A stretch of DNA of 64,000 nucleotides from an uncultured Collinsella sp. (lineage in GTDB: Bacteria; Actinomycetota; Coriobacteriia; Coriobacteriales; Coriobacteriaceae), in the NCBI GenBank assembly GCA_937989875.1, contig CALKBO010000030.1, positions 62,001 through 126,000 of the forward strand, read 5' to 3'. The translations under genes and the position numbers were made by a program. Of this stretch, positions 43,759 to 52,892 are shown piece by piece. The stretch's first letter is position 1. Each line of letters starts with the position of its first letter. The notes beneath the pieces were generated by a model. The model did not search any database. It worked only from the letters and a program-made list of their open reading frames with translations, and was not told the DNA's origin.

Positions 43759-45144
43759 GTGGATCTCAATAGGCTGATTCTGGGCAAGAGCTACAACTCT
43801 ACCAAGGTCTTTCGTACCGCTCAGCATGTGGTTCAAGCCATCTTGCTCGGTATTGTCGTTCCGCTGCTTATCCTGCTGCTCATCTGGGATCTAACCGATA
43901 ATCCCAATCCCGTTCCGGCCGTTGTCGTCATTGCCGGCTTGGTCATGCTGTGCTTCTTCTTCTCGTACGTCTTTGTCGTTCCCGACGACCTCACATCGAG
44001 CGCAACCGACCGCACGCTCGCCATCGCGTCGAAAATATTCGCCTACACGTCGCGCGGCCTTACGCCCGAAGCTGCCCTGGGCGCCTCTAAGATCATCCTG
44101 TCCGAAACTATCGCCTCTGCCATCTGCTTTACCGACGGCAAGCAGGTGTTGGCAAGCTGGGGCGAGGACTCGGCAAAATGCCCCGCGGGCACCCCGGTGG
44201 TGCTGCGGACCACGCTCAACGTGATTGAGACGGGCGAGCAGAGCGTGTTTTCGCGTGACGCCTCCAATGAGACGGGCGGCTACTTTCCCCGCCTGCGCGC
44301 CGGCATTGTCGCGCCGCTTACCGTGCGCGGGCATTGCGTGGGCACACTCGAGCTGTATTACCCCCGCCTGAGCAGCATCGATATGCGCCAGACGGCCCTT
44401 GCCTCGGGCTTTGCCGATCTAATTTCCACGCAGCTCGCTAGCTTTGAGCTCGAGCGCCAGGACGAGCTCACGGCCCGCGTTGAGCTTCGCGCCCTGCAGT
44501 CGCAGGTCGACCCGCATTTTCTATTCAATACCATTAGCACGATCGTGTCGCTCGTTCGAACCGAGCCCGACAAGGCGCGATCGCTGCTGATCGACTTTTC
44601 CAACTACTATCGTCAGACGCTTTCTGACTCCGATACGCTCACCACGCTCGAGCACGAGGTGGAACAGGGTACTCGTTATATCAATCTTATGCAGGCCCGG
44701 TATGGCGACGGCCGTCTGCGCGTTTCGGTCGACATCGACTTCGAGGTGCGCGACAGCCTGGTGCCGCCATTTATCTTGCAGCCGCTGCTCGAAAACTGCA
44801 TCAAGCATGCGCAGCGCGAGACCGAGCCGCTTTCTATTCGTGTTAGGGCTTTTGAGACCGATGACGGCTTGGAGATCATCGTCGAGGACGATGGCATCGG
44901 TATGAGCGAAGAGGTCTGCGCGCATCTGTTTGAGCAACATCGCCTGGAAGAGCCCGAGAGCATTACCGCCGACGGCTCCGTCAAGCGAGGTTGCGGCCTG
45001 GCGCTCTTCAACGTGCTTCAGCGCATCCATTTCTTTTACGGAGAAGATTCCGGCATGCGCGTGAAGTCCCAGGAGGGCGTGGGAACGCAGGTCATCGTCG
45101 AGCTGAACGGCGAGCCGCATGAGCCTGCGCCGTTGACGGCGTAG
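43759..45144 (+). CDS. LytS-family sensor histidine kinase (first pair)
   Basis: A 461-residue kinase. Two membrane helices near 25-75 are followed by a GAF-like region (about 90-230). The HisKA_7TM/LytS-type phosphoacceptor His253 is in QVDPHFLFNT, then ATP-binding motifs (LLENCIKHA, EDDGIGM, GCGLALFN). ATG 43753 directly abuts AAGGAG, so GTG 43759 is the more likely start. It has only two helices instead of the many of LytS itself, so its input may be cytoplasmic. The response regulator follows 38 bases downstream. Confidence 0.88.
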   Translation: MDLNRLILGKSYNSTKVFRTAQHVVQAILLGIVVPLLILLLIWDLTDNPNPVPAVVVIAGLVMLCFFFSYVFVVPDDLTSSATDRTLAIASKIFAYTSRGLTPEAALGASKIILSETIASAICFTDGKQVLASWGEDSAKCPAGTPVVLRTTLNVIETGEQSVFSRDASNETGGYFPRLRAGIVAPLTVRGHCVGTLELYYPRLSSIDMRQTALASGFADLISTQLASFELERQDELTARVELRALQSQVDPHFLFNTISTIVSLVRTEPDKARSLLIDFSNYYRQTLSDSDTLTTLEHEVEQGTRYINLMQARYGDGRLRVSVDIDFEVRDSLVPPFILQPLLENCIKHAQRETEPLSIRVRAFETDDGLEIIVEDDGIGMSEEVCAHLFEQHRLEEPESITADGSVKRGCGLALFNVLQRIHFFYGEDSGMRVKSQEGVGTQVIVELNGEPHEPAPLTA

Positions 45145-45182
45145 CACGCGGTTGGATTGAGAGAAAAAGAGGGGAAGCACAT

Positions 45183-45917
45183 ATGTCCGAAGGCTGGAAC
45201 ATCTTGGTGGTTGATGACGAGCCTCCCATTAGGGCTGAGCTACGCTATCTGTTGGAAAAGGATACGCGTGTGGGTCAGATTGCCGAGGCGGGCAATGTCA
45301 CCGAAGCCGTGGAGTCGATTCTGTCGAACAAGCCCGACGTGTTGTTTTTAGACATTACCATGCCCGGTCGCTCGGGAATTGAGCTTGCCGAGACGCTGCA
45401 GAACCTAAAGACGCCGCCGGTGGTTGTGTTTGTGACGGCGTTTGCCGAATTTGCCGCCGATGCGTATAACCTCGATGCGGTCGACTATGTCGTCAAGCCG
45501 GTCGAGGACGCACGCCTGTCAAAGGCACTCGACAAGATCGAGGCAGCCTTGGGTGTCCGTCGTGTTATCCACGCTCCGCGCCAGCCTTTGCGTCTGACGG
45601 TGGACCGCGGGGGCAAAAAGGTGTTCATTCCCGCCGCAGACGTCTGCTACTTTGAGGCGCGCGCCGATTTTTGCAACGTCGTCTGCGCCGAGGGAACATA
45701 CCTGATCAATGAGTCGATTTCCTCGCTCGAGCGGCGCTTGGCCTCTGAGGGCTTTATCCGTGTCCACCGCAGCTATCTGGTCAATTTGGAAGACGTGCAC
45801 AATGTCGAGATCGGTTCCACGGGTCTTATGGAGCTCAGGCTCGATCGCGTAACCTCGACGGTGCCCGTGTCCCGTCGTCGTGCTGCCGAGGTCAAGGCGC
45901 ACCTGGGGCTTGCGTAG
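45183..45917 (+). CDS. LytTR-family response regulator (first pair)
   Basis: A 244-residue regulator. The receiver domain (about 6-120) has acidic pair DDE, phosphoacceptor Asp57 in LFLDITMPG, TAF and Lys in VVKPVEDA. The LytTR DNA-binding domain (about 140-240) has VCYFEARADF and FIRVHRSYLVNL. It pairs with the kinase just upstream. Such systems regulate peptide, pyruvate or wall-related genes in relatives. Confidence 0.92.
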   Translation: MSEGWNILVVDDEPPIRAELRYLLEKDTRVGQIAEAGNVTEAVESILSNKPDVLFLDITMPGRSGIELAETLQNLKTPPVVVFVTAFAEFAADAYNLDAVDYVVKPVEDARLSKALDKIEAALGVRRVIHAPRQPLRLTVDRGGKKVFIPAADVCYFEARADFCNVVCAEGTYLINESISSLERRLASEGFIRVHRSYLVNLEDVHNVEIGSTGLMELRLDRVTSTVPVSRRRAAEVKAHLGLA

Positions 45918-46009
45918 GCGGTCTGCATGCCATCGTTTACCGCCGCAGGTTTGGCATGACCGTGCGGTGGGCATAATGGGTGACATCGAATGAAATCGAA
46001 AGGATCATT

Positions 46010-46954
46010 ATGCCCGCGCTCATTACGCATCATCTGTTTGGCGAGGAAAGCATCGACCGTCTTCCGCAGGGCGTTATTACGTCCGACGAGGAGCGCATCG
46101 CCTTTATCCTGGGAAACCAAGGTCCCGACCCGTTTTTCTTCCACATGCTCACGCCGCGCATTTCCGACTGTATGTTGCTTGCTCAGGTCATGCACCGCTC
46201 GCGCATGTCGCGCCAGTTCTCGTGCCTGCGCGACGGCGTGTCGCACCTGCAGCCGCGCGACGCCAGCTTGGGTCGCGCCTTTGCGCTGGGCCTGCTGTCT
46301 CATTACGTGCTCGACCGCAACGCCCATCCCTTTGTCTATGAGCAGCAGTTTGGCATCGTGGAGTCCGATTCAGAGCTTGAGGATTCGAGCAGTCAGGTCC
46401 ATGCCGTGATCGAGAGCGACCTGGATGTACTGATGCTGCAGCTTAAACGCGATGGCGCTACGGTCGACGATTACCCGCCGGCGGGCGAGATCGTCACTAC
46501 CGATCGCATCAATCGCGTGGCCGGCGTGCTGATGAGCTATGTTGCCGGACGCGTGTACGGCATTGACATTCCGGCGGGGGAGTACGGTGCTGCCGTTGCC
46601 AATATGCAGCGACTTTACCGCGCGATTGAGCCGGCCGGCTCCGCAAAGACGCGCGCGATCTCGCTGGTTGAGGGCTTGGTGCACGACTACTCGCTGCTCG
46701 ACGGCCTTGCCCATCGCGTGACGACGGAGCTGCCCGAGCGCACCGGTAACCTGGGCCATCTGACATGGAAGAATCCCTTTACCGACGAGGTCTCGAACGA
46801 GAGTTTCCCCGAGGTCTTTGATCGCGCGCTGGTCGATTACGAGTGCACGGTCGCACGTTTTATCGAGACCGGTGACATGGATGCCGTGACCAGTCACGTC
46901 AACTACAGCGGTCGCGTGCTCAATGCCGATGAGGAGTTCGACCGCGAGGAATAG
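46010..46954 (+). CDS. Zinc-dependent phospholipase C-like family protein
   Basis: A 314-residue protein. The N-terminus MPALITHHLFGEE, the GNQGPDPFFFH motif and LGLLSHYVLDRNAHPFV match the zinc-dependent phospholipase C-like family, whose His and Asp bind metal. There is no signal peptide, so a cytoplasmic hydrolase is likely. An in-frame upstream start (45980) exists, but AAAGG sits 5-9 bases before ATG 46010. A CATAAT box lies at 45972-45977. The substrate is unknown. Confidence 0.78.
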   Translation: MPALITHHLFGEESIDRLPQGVITSDEERIAFILGNQGPDPFFFHMLTPRISDCMLLAQVMHRSRMSRQFSCLRDGVSHLQPRDASLGRAFALGLLSHYVLDRNAHPFVYEQQFGIVESDSELEDSSSQVHAVIESDLDVLMLQLKRDGATVDDYPPAGEIVTTDRINRVAGVLMSYVAGRVYGIDIPAGEYGAAVANMQRLYRAIEPAGSAKTRAISLVEGLVHDYSLLDGLAHRVTTELPERTGNLGHLTWKNPFTDEVSNESFPEVFDRALVDYECTVARFIETGDMDAVTSHVNYSGRVLNADEEFDREE

Positions 46955-47055
46955 GGCCCGTGCGTGCCCCTTTGCCGAATCCTTACCGGCGGTTCTGGAC
47001 AATTGGGGTACGATGAACTAACTGCATATCGGGCGAATACGAAGGGTCCCTGTCC

Positions 47056-48315
47056 ATGAAATACACCAAGCTCGAGCGTAACTGGGTTATGTATGATGTG
47101 GGCAATTCGGCCCTCGTGCTGCTCAATACCTCGGTGGTGCCCATTTACTTTAACGCCATCAATACCGGCGCTTCCTCGGCCGACCTGGTGGTCGCCTGGG
47201 GCAATGCACAGACGATCGCCTCGCTGGTCATCGCCATGCTCATGCCCATTCTGGGCGCGCTTGCCGACTACGCCGGCAACAAGATCAAGTTCTTCTTGGG
47301 CTTCTTCCTCACGGGCCTGGTGCTTTGCCTGGCGCAGGCTATCCCAATGTCCGCCATGGCATTTTTGACCGTGTACGTGCTGTGCACCATCGGCCTTAAC
47401 TCTTCTATGACGTTCTACGACGCCATGCTGCCCGACATTACGACCGACGAGCGCATGGACGCCGTGTCCAGCTCGGGCTATGCCTGGGGCTATATCGGTT
47501 CCACCGTGCCGTTCGTCATCTGCCTGGCGCTCATCATGGGTGGCCCCGCTCTTGGCGTCCCCACCATGCTGGCAACGCGTCTGTCGTTTATCATCACTGG
47601 TGCCTGGTGGCTCATCTTTACCCTGCCGCTCATTCGCACCTATAAGCAAAAGTACGGTCGCGAGCGCGGTCCCGAGGACACTATCGGCCACATCGTGGGC
47701 GGTGTGTTCTCCGAGGTCGGACACACCATGCGCGAGATCGCCCACAACAAGACCGTGCTGGTCTACATGATCGCGTTCTTCTTCTATATCGACGGTGTGC
47801 ACACGGTCATTTCCATGGCTACCAGTTACGGATCGGCCTTGGGCATCGATTCGACGCAGCTGGTGCTTGCGCTGCTCGTTACGCAGTTCGTGGCCTTTCC
47901 GTCCGCCATCATCTACGGCAAGCTCGCCGGACGCGTGGGCACGCTCAACATGATCCTGGTGGCGGTCGCCGCCTACATGGGCATTGTGCTGTTCGCCGCG
48001 TTCTTCCTAAAGACCGCCTTTGAATTCTGGGTGCTTGCCATTATGGTCGGCCTGTTCCAGGGCGGCGTGCAGGCGCTTAGCCGTAGCTACTTTGGCCGCA
48101 TTATCCCCAAGGAAAAGTCCAACGAGTACTACGGCTTCTTTGACATCTTTGGTCGTTATGCAAGCGTCATGGGCACCTTCCTAGTGTCGGTCGTCACCTC
48201 GCTGACCGGCAACCCGTCGCTGGGCGTCCTTTCCATTGGCGTGTTGCTGATCGTTGGCTTTATGCTGCTGGTCCGCCTGTCCCGCATGACTCGGGCGGCA
48301 GAACATGCCGCATAG
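47056..48315 (+). CDS. MFS transporter, UMF1 family
   Basis: A 419-residue membrane protein with about 12 helices. The start ERNWVMYDVGNSA and SGYAWGYIGS are typical of the UMF1/Atg22-like branch of the major facilitator superfamily. Substrate is not predictable. A TACGAT box lies at 47008-47013, so it probably has its own promoter. It is 101 bases after the phospholipase-like gene. Confidence 0.85.
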   Translation: MKYTKLERNWVMYDVGNSALVLLNTSVVPIYFNAINTGASSADLVVAWGNAQTIASLVIAMLMPILGALADYAGNKIKFFLGFFLTGLVLCLAQAIPMSAMAFLTVYVLCTIGLNSSMTFYDAMLPDITTDERMDAVSSSGYAWGYIGSTVPFVICLALIMGGPALGVPTMLATRLSFIITGAWWLIFTLPLIRTYKQKYGRERGPEDTIGHIVGGVFSEVGHTMREIAHNKTVLVYMIAFFFYIDGVHTVISMATSYGSALGIDSTQLVLALLVTQFVAFPSAIIYGKLAGRVGTLNMILVAVAAYMGIVLFAAFFLKTAFEFWVLAIMVGLFQGGVQALSRSYFGRIIPKEKSNEYYGFFDIFGRYASVMGTFLVSVVTSLTGNPSLGVLSIGVLLIVGFMLLVRLSRMTRAAEHAA

Positions 48316-48429
48316 GAGCGAGCGGCTATTGTGCCTGTCCACGGTACTCTTTTGGGGTTATCCGCAATAAACATTGCGACTTGCGAGCAATGATTTGCCC
48401 AAGTGGGTATGATGGAATCAGCTAGGTCG

Positions 48430-48465
48430 CGGGGCGTCGCCTGTGTTTGGCGGCGTCCCGTTTTT
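48430..48465 (+). terminator. Terminator-like hairpin directly before the glycosyltransferase gene
   Basis: CGGGGCGTCGCC (48430-48441) pairs with GGCGGCGTCCCG (48449-48460), followed by TTTTT. It is 114 bases after the MFS stop and only 21 bases before the next start codon. A TATGAT box at 48408-48413 lies just upstream of it, so it could act as an attenuator. Confidence 0.65.
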
Positions 48466-48486
48466 GTGTTGCAGGGAGGGTAAGGC

Positions 48487-49674
48487 ATGAACGCCACAGT
48501 CGTGATTCCAACGTATTGGGCGGGCGATGACGCTTGCGCAAACGCCCCTGGCACCTATGACCATTCGACGCGACTAAACGCCGACAATCCCGAACTCGAC
48601 CGCTGCCTGGCCTCGCTTGAGCAGGTACGTGACATCCCGCGCATCATCCTTTTGGTGGTCTGTCCCGTTTCTGCCACAGCCGATGTGTCGCTGCGCGTGC
48701 ACGAGATTGTCGACGCGCATCCAACGCTCAAGGTCACCGTTGTCACCAACACCCAGGCCTCGCGCATCGCAGACCGGGTTGCTCAGATCGCGCCCAAGGG
48801 TTCGGGCGAGTGCGTGAGCCTGCGAGGCTACGGTGCCATCCGCAACATGGGGCTAGCCTGTGCCGCTGTGCTGGGGCATGACGCGGTTATCTTTTTGGAT
48901 GACGATGAGACTGTCATCGACGCCGACTTTATGAAGCGCGCGACCTATGCGTTGGGGCAGCAGACGCGTCAGGGCTTGCCGATCTTGGTCAAGAGCGGCT
49001 ATTTCTACGATCGCGACGGCTCGCCGCTGGCTCCCACGGACAAGGCGGGCATCTGCCATCGTTGGTGGACCAAGCGCATCGAGTTCAACCGTTGGATGAA
49101 AAAGGCGCTCTCGGGCACCCGCATCTCGCGCTCCAACTACGTGTGCGGCGGCCTGATGGCCCTGCACGCCCGCGCCTTTACGCGTGTAGCCTTTGACCCG
49201 TTTATCACCCGCGGCGAGGACTTGGATTACCTCTTTAACATGCGCATGTTTGGCTACGACGTGTGGTTCGATAACGAGTGGACCGTGCGCCATCTGCCTC
49301 CGGAGTCCGAAAAGCGCTCACCGCGCTTTATGCAGGATGTATACCGTTGGTACTACGAACGGGCCAAGTTGACATTCGCCGCGCATCAAAAGGAGCTCAT
49401 TCCCGTTACGGCGGCATCACTCATGCCCTACCCGGGCCCGTGGATTTCGCGCGAGCTCGACGACCGTGTGCGCAAGACCGCTATGGTCCGCAGCGTGTTT
49501 ACCCGCGAGCATGAGGGCTACCTGCGCATTTGGCGCCATGGTATCGGTGAGGCAAAGGCCTATGCGCGCCAAAACGCTGCAAGCTACCTGCGTTTCCAGA
49601 GCTTTTGGCCCAAGATCATGGACGGGCTTTGGCGCGACGTACAACTGATCAGTATCCTGGAGGGGGCCGAATGA
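48487..49674 (+). CDS. Glycosyltransferase family 2-like protein
   Basis: A 395-residue cytoplasmic protein with a GT-A fold. VVIPTYWAGDD opens it, the DDD motif for metal and nucleotide sugar is near 137-142 in VIFLDDDETV, and GEDLDYLFNMRMFGYDVWFDNE matches the acceptor-site region. No membrane helix is visible. It may act on cell-surface glycans. GGGAGGGTAAGGC precedes ATG 48487. Its stop overlaps the start of the second LytS-type kinase (ATGA), an unusual coupling. Confidence 0.8.
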   Translation: MNATVVIPTYWAGDDACANAPGTYDHSTRLNADNPELDRCLASLEQVRDIPRIILLVVCPVSATADVSLRVHEIVDAHPTLKVTVVTNTQASRIADRVAQIAPKGSGECVSLRGYGAIRNMGLACAAVLGHDAVIFLDDDETVIDADFMKRATYALGQQTRQGLPILVKSGYFYDRDGSPLAPTDKAGICHRWWTKRIEFNRWMKKALSGTRISRSNYVCGGLMALHARAFTRVAFDPFITRGEDLDYLFNMRMFGYDVWFDNEWTVRHLPPESEKRSPRFMQDVYRWYYERAKLTFAAHQKELIPVTAASLMPYPGPWISRELDDRVRKTAMVRSVFTREHEGYLRIWRHGIGEAKAYARQNAASYLRFQSFWPKIMDGLWRDVQLISILEGAE

Positions 49675-51014
49675 TCGACCGCCGCGCCCAGCGCGATAGT
49701 TCAATATCAATCTTTCGCATCATTGCCGTTGCCTGCGCCATTTGCGTGCTGGTGTACTTTATTTTTGCCTTGGTGACCGGTATCGAGCCGATCGCCACGG
49801 TGATTGCCTGCGCGCTACTGTGCATCTTTCTGTGCATCTTTATCTTTTTGACGCTCAATCCCGATTCGGTGCGCTCCCAGTACACCGAGGAGACGCTCTC
49901 GGTGGCCTCGGCCATGCTCGAGGACATTAAGGGCGGTCTGACGCAGGAGTCGGCGCGTTTGGTGTGCCGGCGCATTTTGCCCGAGACGCGCGCCATGACG
50001 GTGGCCATCACCGACGAGGGCAACGTGCTTGCCTGCGCGGGAGAGTTTGAGGAAAAACTACTGCCAGATTCTCCCATCCACACGCTTGCCACGCGCTACG
50101 TTATCGAACATGGCATCGTGCAGTCGTTCAACCGTATGGTGGATGTCGTGGGCTCGGACGGCTCTCACAACCAAGTTCCCGCCGGCATTATCGCCCCCAT
50201 CAAGGTGGGCGATCGTACCGTCGGCACGCTCAAGTTCTACTACAAGACCCCGCGCGCCGTCGACCGTACCCAGTATGCGCTTGCCTCGGGCTTTGCCGAG
50301 ATCTTGTCCACGCAGCTCGCCATCCACGAGCTCGAGGTGCAAAAGGAACTCACGGCGCGCGCCGAGGTGCGTGCGCTGCAGGCGCAGATTAACCCGCACT
50401 TCCTGTTCAACACGCTGAACACCATTGCATCGTTTACGCGCACCGACCCGCTGCGGGCCCGCGAACTGCTTCGTGAGTTCTCATCGTTCTATCGTGCCAC
50501 GCTCGACAACTCGGGATCGCTTATTCCGGTCTCGCGCGAGGTTGCACAGACCAAGCGCTACCTTACCTTTGAGAAGGCCCGCTTTGGCGAGGACCGTGTG
50601 CTTGCGACGTTCGATGTGTCCGAGGACGTGGAAGATACGCTGGTGCCGGCGTTCGTGATCCAGCCGATTGTCGAGAACGCCGTACGTCATGGTATGGGCG
50701 ATGACGACGCCCTGAGGATCGACGTGACCGTTCACCAAGACGGCGAGGATGCAATCTTGATTGCCGTGGCCGATAATGGCGTGGGCATGGATGAGGGTAC
50801 CGCCGCCAGACTGTTTGACGAGCGCTCTGCCCGTCCCGACGCCAGCTCTCCCCAGGGTGGCGGTGCCGGTGTGGCCATGCACAATATTTCGGAGCGCATC
50901 CATCGCTTTTATGGGCCGCACTCCTATACGCGTGTCGAATCGGCGCCGGGCAAGGGCACCAAAGTGCTCCTTCATCTTGATTTGTCAGAGAGCATCTTTG
51001 ACATTCAAGAGTAA
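49671..51014 (+). CDS. LytS-family sensor histidine kinase (second pair)
   Basis: A 447-residue kinase related to the one at 43759. It has two membrane helices (about 15-65), a GAF-like part, the phosphoacceptor His243 in QINPHFLFNTLNT, and ATP-binding motifs (IVENAVRHGM, ADNGVGMDEG, GAGVAMHNI). ATG 49671 overlaps the glycosyltransferase stop, with GGAGGGGG upstream. The response regulator gene follows after 72 bases. The two kinase-regulator pairs look like paralogues. Confidence 0.88.
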   Translation: MIDRRAQRDSSISIFRIIAVACAICVLVYFIFALVTGIEPIATVIACALLCIFLCIFIFLTLNPDSVRSQYTEETLSVASAMLEDIKGGLTQESARLVCRRILPETRAMTVAITDEGNVLACAGEFEEKLLPDSPIHTLATRYVIEHGIVQSFNRMVDVVGSDGSHNQVPAGIIAPIKVGDRTVGTLKFYYKTPRAVDRTQYALASGFAEILSTQLAIHELEVQKELTARAEVRALQAQINPHFLFNTLNTIASFTRTDPLRARELLREFSSFYRATLDNSGSLIPVSREVAQTKRYLTFEKARFGEDRVLATFDVSEDVEDTLVPAFVIQPIVENAVRHGMGDDDALRIDVTVHQDGEDAILIAVADNGVGMDEGTAARLFDERSARPDASSPQGGGAGVAMHNISERIHRFYGPHSYTRVESAPGKGTKVLLHLDLSESIFDIQE

Positions 51015-51086
51015 AATAAAAGGCTACGGGCTCAACGTCATGCGGCGGATGCCCGGCGTAGTTAGTTGACGAAAGGTTTTATCCCT

Positions 51087-51803
51087 ATGCTGCGTGCGAT
51101 GATTGTGGATGATGAGGCGCCGGCTCGCTCGGAGCTTCGCTTCCTGCTCGAGCAAACGGGCAAGATCGGCACGATCACGGAGGCGTCGAGCGTCCGCTCC
51201 GCCATCGAGATGCTTATGGAAAGTCGCGTGGATGTCGTGTTTCTCGATATCTCGATGCCCGGTGCCTCGGGCCTGCAACTTGCCGAGGCGCTGCATAAGC
51301 TCAAAAATCCGCCGGCGATCGTGTTTGTGACTGCGTATAGCGACCATGCGGTCGAGGCATTCGACGTGGATGCCGTCGATTATCTGATGAAGCCGGTCGA
51401 AGAAGCTCGCTTGGATCGCGCGATCGAGAAGGTCATGCAACGCGCCAAGCCGGTTACGGACAGCAAGGTGACCATCGAGCGTATCCCGGTGGAAAAGGGC
51501 GGCCGCAAGGTGCTCATTCCCGTGGACGACATTCGCTTTATCATGGCTAAGGACGATTACTCCTGCATCTATACCGTCGATGATCGCTTTTTGTCGACGA
51601 CCTCGCTGGCGCAGTTTGAGGCCAAGCTCTGCGACTTTGGCTTCTTCCGTGTTCACCGTCGCTATATCGTCAACTTGGCGTGCGTCACGGACGTCGAGAC
51701 GGTGCCCTCGGGTGCCATCCAGCTGGGCATTACGGGCGTCGACGAACGCGTGCCGGTTTCGCGCCGCCGCGTCGTGCCGCTCAAGAAGGCTCTGAGTCTC
51801 TAG
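51087..51803 (+). CDS. LytTR-family response regulator (second pair)
   Basis: A 238-residue regulator. The receiver domain has VDDE, phosphoacceptor Asp54 in VFLDISMPG, TAYS and Lys in LMKPVEEA. The LytTR DNA-binding domain has IRFIMAKDDY and FFRVHRRYIVNLACV. ATG 51087 is chosen over the upstream in-frame start at 51066, since GAAAGG lies 10 bases before it. Confidence 0.92.
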   Translation: MLRAMIVDDEAPARSELRFLLEQTGKIGTITEASSVRSAIEMLMESRVDVVFLDISMPGASGLQLAEALHKLKNPPAIVFVTAYSDHAVEAFDVDAVDYLMKPVEEARLDRAIEKVMQRAKPVTDSKVTIERIPVEKGGRKVLIPVDDIRFIMAKDDYSCIYTVDDRFLSTTSLAQFEAKLCDFGFFRVHRRYIVNLACVTDVETVPSGAIQLGITGVDERVPVSRRRVVPLKKALSL

Positions 51804-51810
51804 CACACTG

Positions 51811-51861
51811 GCCCCGCAGCCCTGTAGACCCATCGTCTGCGGAGCCGTGGGGCCTTTTTTG
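51811..51861 (+). terminator. Terminator after the second two-component pair
   Basis: GGCCCC (51811-51816) pairs with GGGGCC (51850-51855), with inner CAG/CTG pairing, followed by TTTTTT. Confidence 0.8.
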
Positions 51862-51899
51862 TATGTATCTGCCGAATCGTTTTTTGCGGAAGGGATCCC

Positions 51900-52367
51900 A
51901 TGAACAGTGCAAGCGCCAAGCGCATCGACATCATCTCGGACACCCACGGCTATCTTTCGCCTGCGCTCCTGGATGAGCTTGAGGGCGCAGACCTGATTAT
52001 CCACGCCGGCGACCTCACGTCAGAGATGGACTACGAGCACCTATGCACCATCGCCCCCGTTCGGGCCGTACTGGGCAACAACGATTACTACCGCGACTAC
52101 GGCCCCGATGTAGACTGTCTTGCGCTCTTTACCTACGAAGGCCTTAAATTCGCCGTAGCCCACTACCGCGAAGACCTTCCGGTGGGATCCGTAGACGTAG
52201 CCATCAACGGCCACACCCACGTAACCAAAGAAGCCCAAGTGGGCCGTTGCTTAGTCCTCAACCCGGGCAGCGCCAGCTACCCCAGAGGCACCCGAGGCCC
52301 CACCATGGCCAGAATGCTCGTCAAAGACGGCAAGATCCTAAGCACCAAGTTTATTGACCTAGACTAA
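51900..52367 (+). CDS. YfcE/MJ0936-type metallophosphoesterase
   Basis: A 155-residue phosphoesterase with all the metal motifs: DIISDTHG, HAGDLT, LGNNDYY and NGHTHV, ending LNPGSASYPRG. Proteins of this group hydrolyse phosphodiesters; the natural substrate is often unknown. Start ATG 51900 is preceded by GGAAGGGA. It has its own transcript or follows the terminator at 51811. Confidence 0.9.
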   Translation: MNSASAKRIDIISDTHGYLSPALLDELEGADLIIHAGDLTSEMDYEHLCTIAPVRAVLGNNDYYRDYGPDVDCLALFTYEGLKFAVAHYREDLPVGSVDVAINGHTHVTKEAQVGRCLVLNPGSASYPRGTRGPTMARMLVKDGKILSTKFIDLD

Positions 52368-52380
52368 CCGCAACAAAAAA

Positions 52381-52406
52381 GGGGGATGCAGATGCGTCCC
52401 CCGTTT
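52381..52406 (+). terminator. Terminator after the metallophosphoesterase gene
   Basis: GGGGGA (52381-52386) pairs with TCCCCC (52397-52402), followed by GTTT and preceded by an A-run, so it can work in both directions. Confidence 0.75.
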
Positions 52407-52523
52407 CCATTTGAGCCAATGGCCGAGCTTCAACAAGAACCTTAGACAACCCCGCCGCGGAGAACGGGGCCGCCGAGCCGCGAAGCGGCGAGCAACAACA
52501 ACGGCTCGAACAAAGTGACGGCA

Positions 52524-52668
52524 GGGAGGGTCTCCGGGGCCGGCTGGCGCGGGTTAAGTTTGTCGCGAGTTCCGCACGCAAAGGAAAGCACTTAATGTGC
52601 TTTCCGTCTTGCGCAGGACTGTAGAGCAGCAAACTTAACCCGCGCCAGCCGGCCCCGGAGACCCTCCC
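52524..52668. repeat. Large inverted repeat with 39-base perfect arms
   Basis: GGGAGGGTCTCCGGGGCCGG onward at 52524-52562 is perfectly complementary to 52630-52668. The 67-base interior carries another hairpin, GGAAAGCAC/GTGCTTTCC at 52583-52605. The arms read through no gene. After the right arm comes AAAAATTTTTT. Confidence 0.9.
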
Positions 52669-52700
52669 GGAGGGACCGAAAAATTTTTTCAAAAAAGTTG

Positions 52701-52730
52701 TTGCGCGCCGGACAGACTTCTGTGTATACT
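52701..52730 (+). promoter_or_regulatory. Promoter of tRNA-Asp
   Basis: TTGCGC and TATACT are separated by 18 bases, and the tRNA begins 46 bases after the -10 box. The same TTGCGC -35 form is seen before the signalling gene at 22735. Confidence 0.55.
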
Positions 52731-52776
52731 AATCCCCGCAGCGCACGCGAGCGGAAACAAACGCGAACGTCTGCCT

Positions 52777-52854
<78 letters not shown>

Positions 52855-52862
52855 ACGCAATT

Positions 52863-52892
52863 AAAGCCACGTCTTCGGACGTGGCTTTTTGC
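52863..52892 (+). terminator. Terminator after tRNA-Asp
   Basis: AAAGCCACGTC pairs with GACGTGGCTTT around a TTCG tetraloop, ending in TTTTT. Confidence 0.9.

Larger units (their letters stand above)
52407..52776. other. Gene-free region with a long inverted repeat and the tRNA-Asp promoter
   Basis: 370 bases. Most is taken up by the large inverted repeat at 52524-52668. Before it are GC-rich fragments such as GCCGCGAAGCGGC (a small hairpin). After it is an A/T-run (AAAAATTTTTTC). The promoter-like TTGCGC (52701-52706) and TATACT (52725-52730), 18 bases apart, precede tRNA-Asp. Confidence 0.55.

Noticed and set aside
52407..52668. CRISPR array
   Set aside because: The repeats are a single inverted pair, not regularly spaced direct repeats, and no cas gene is present.
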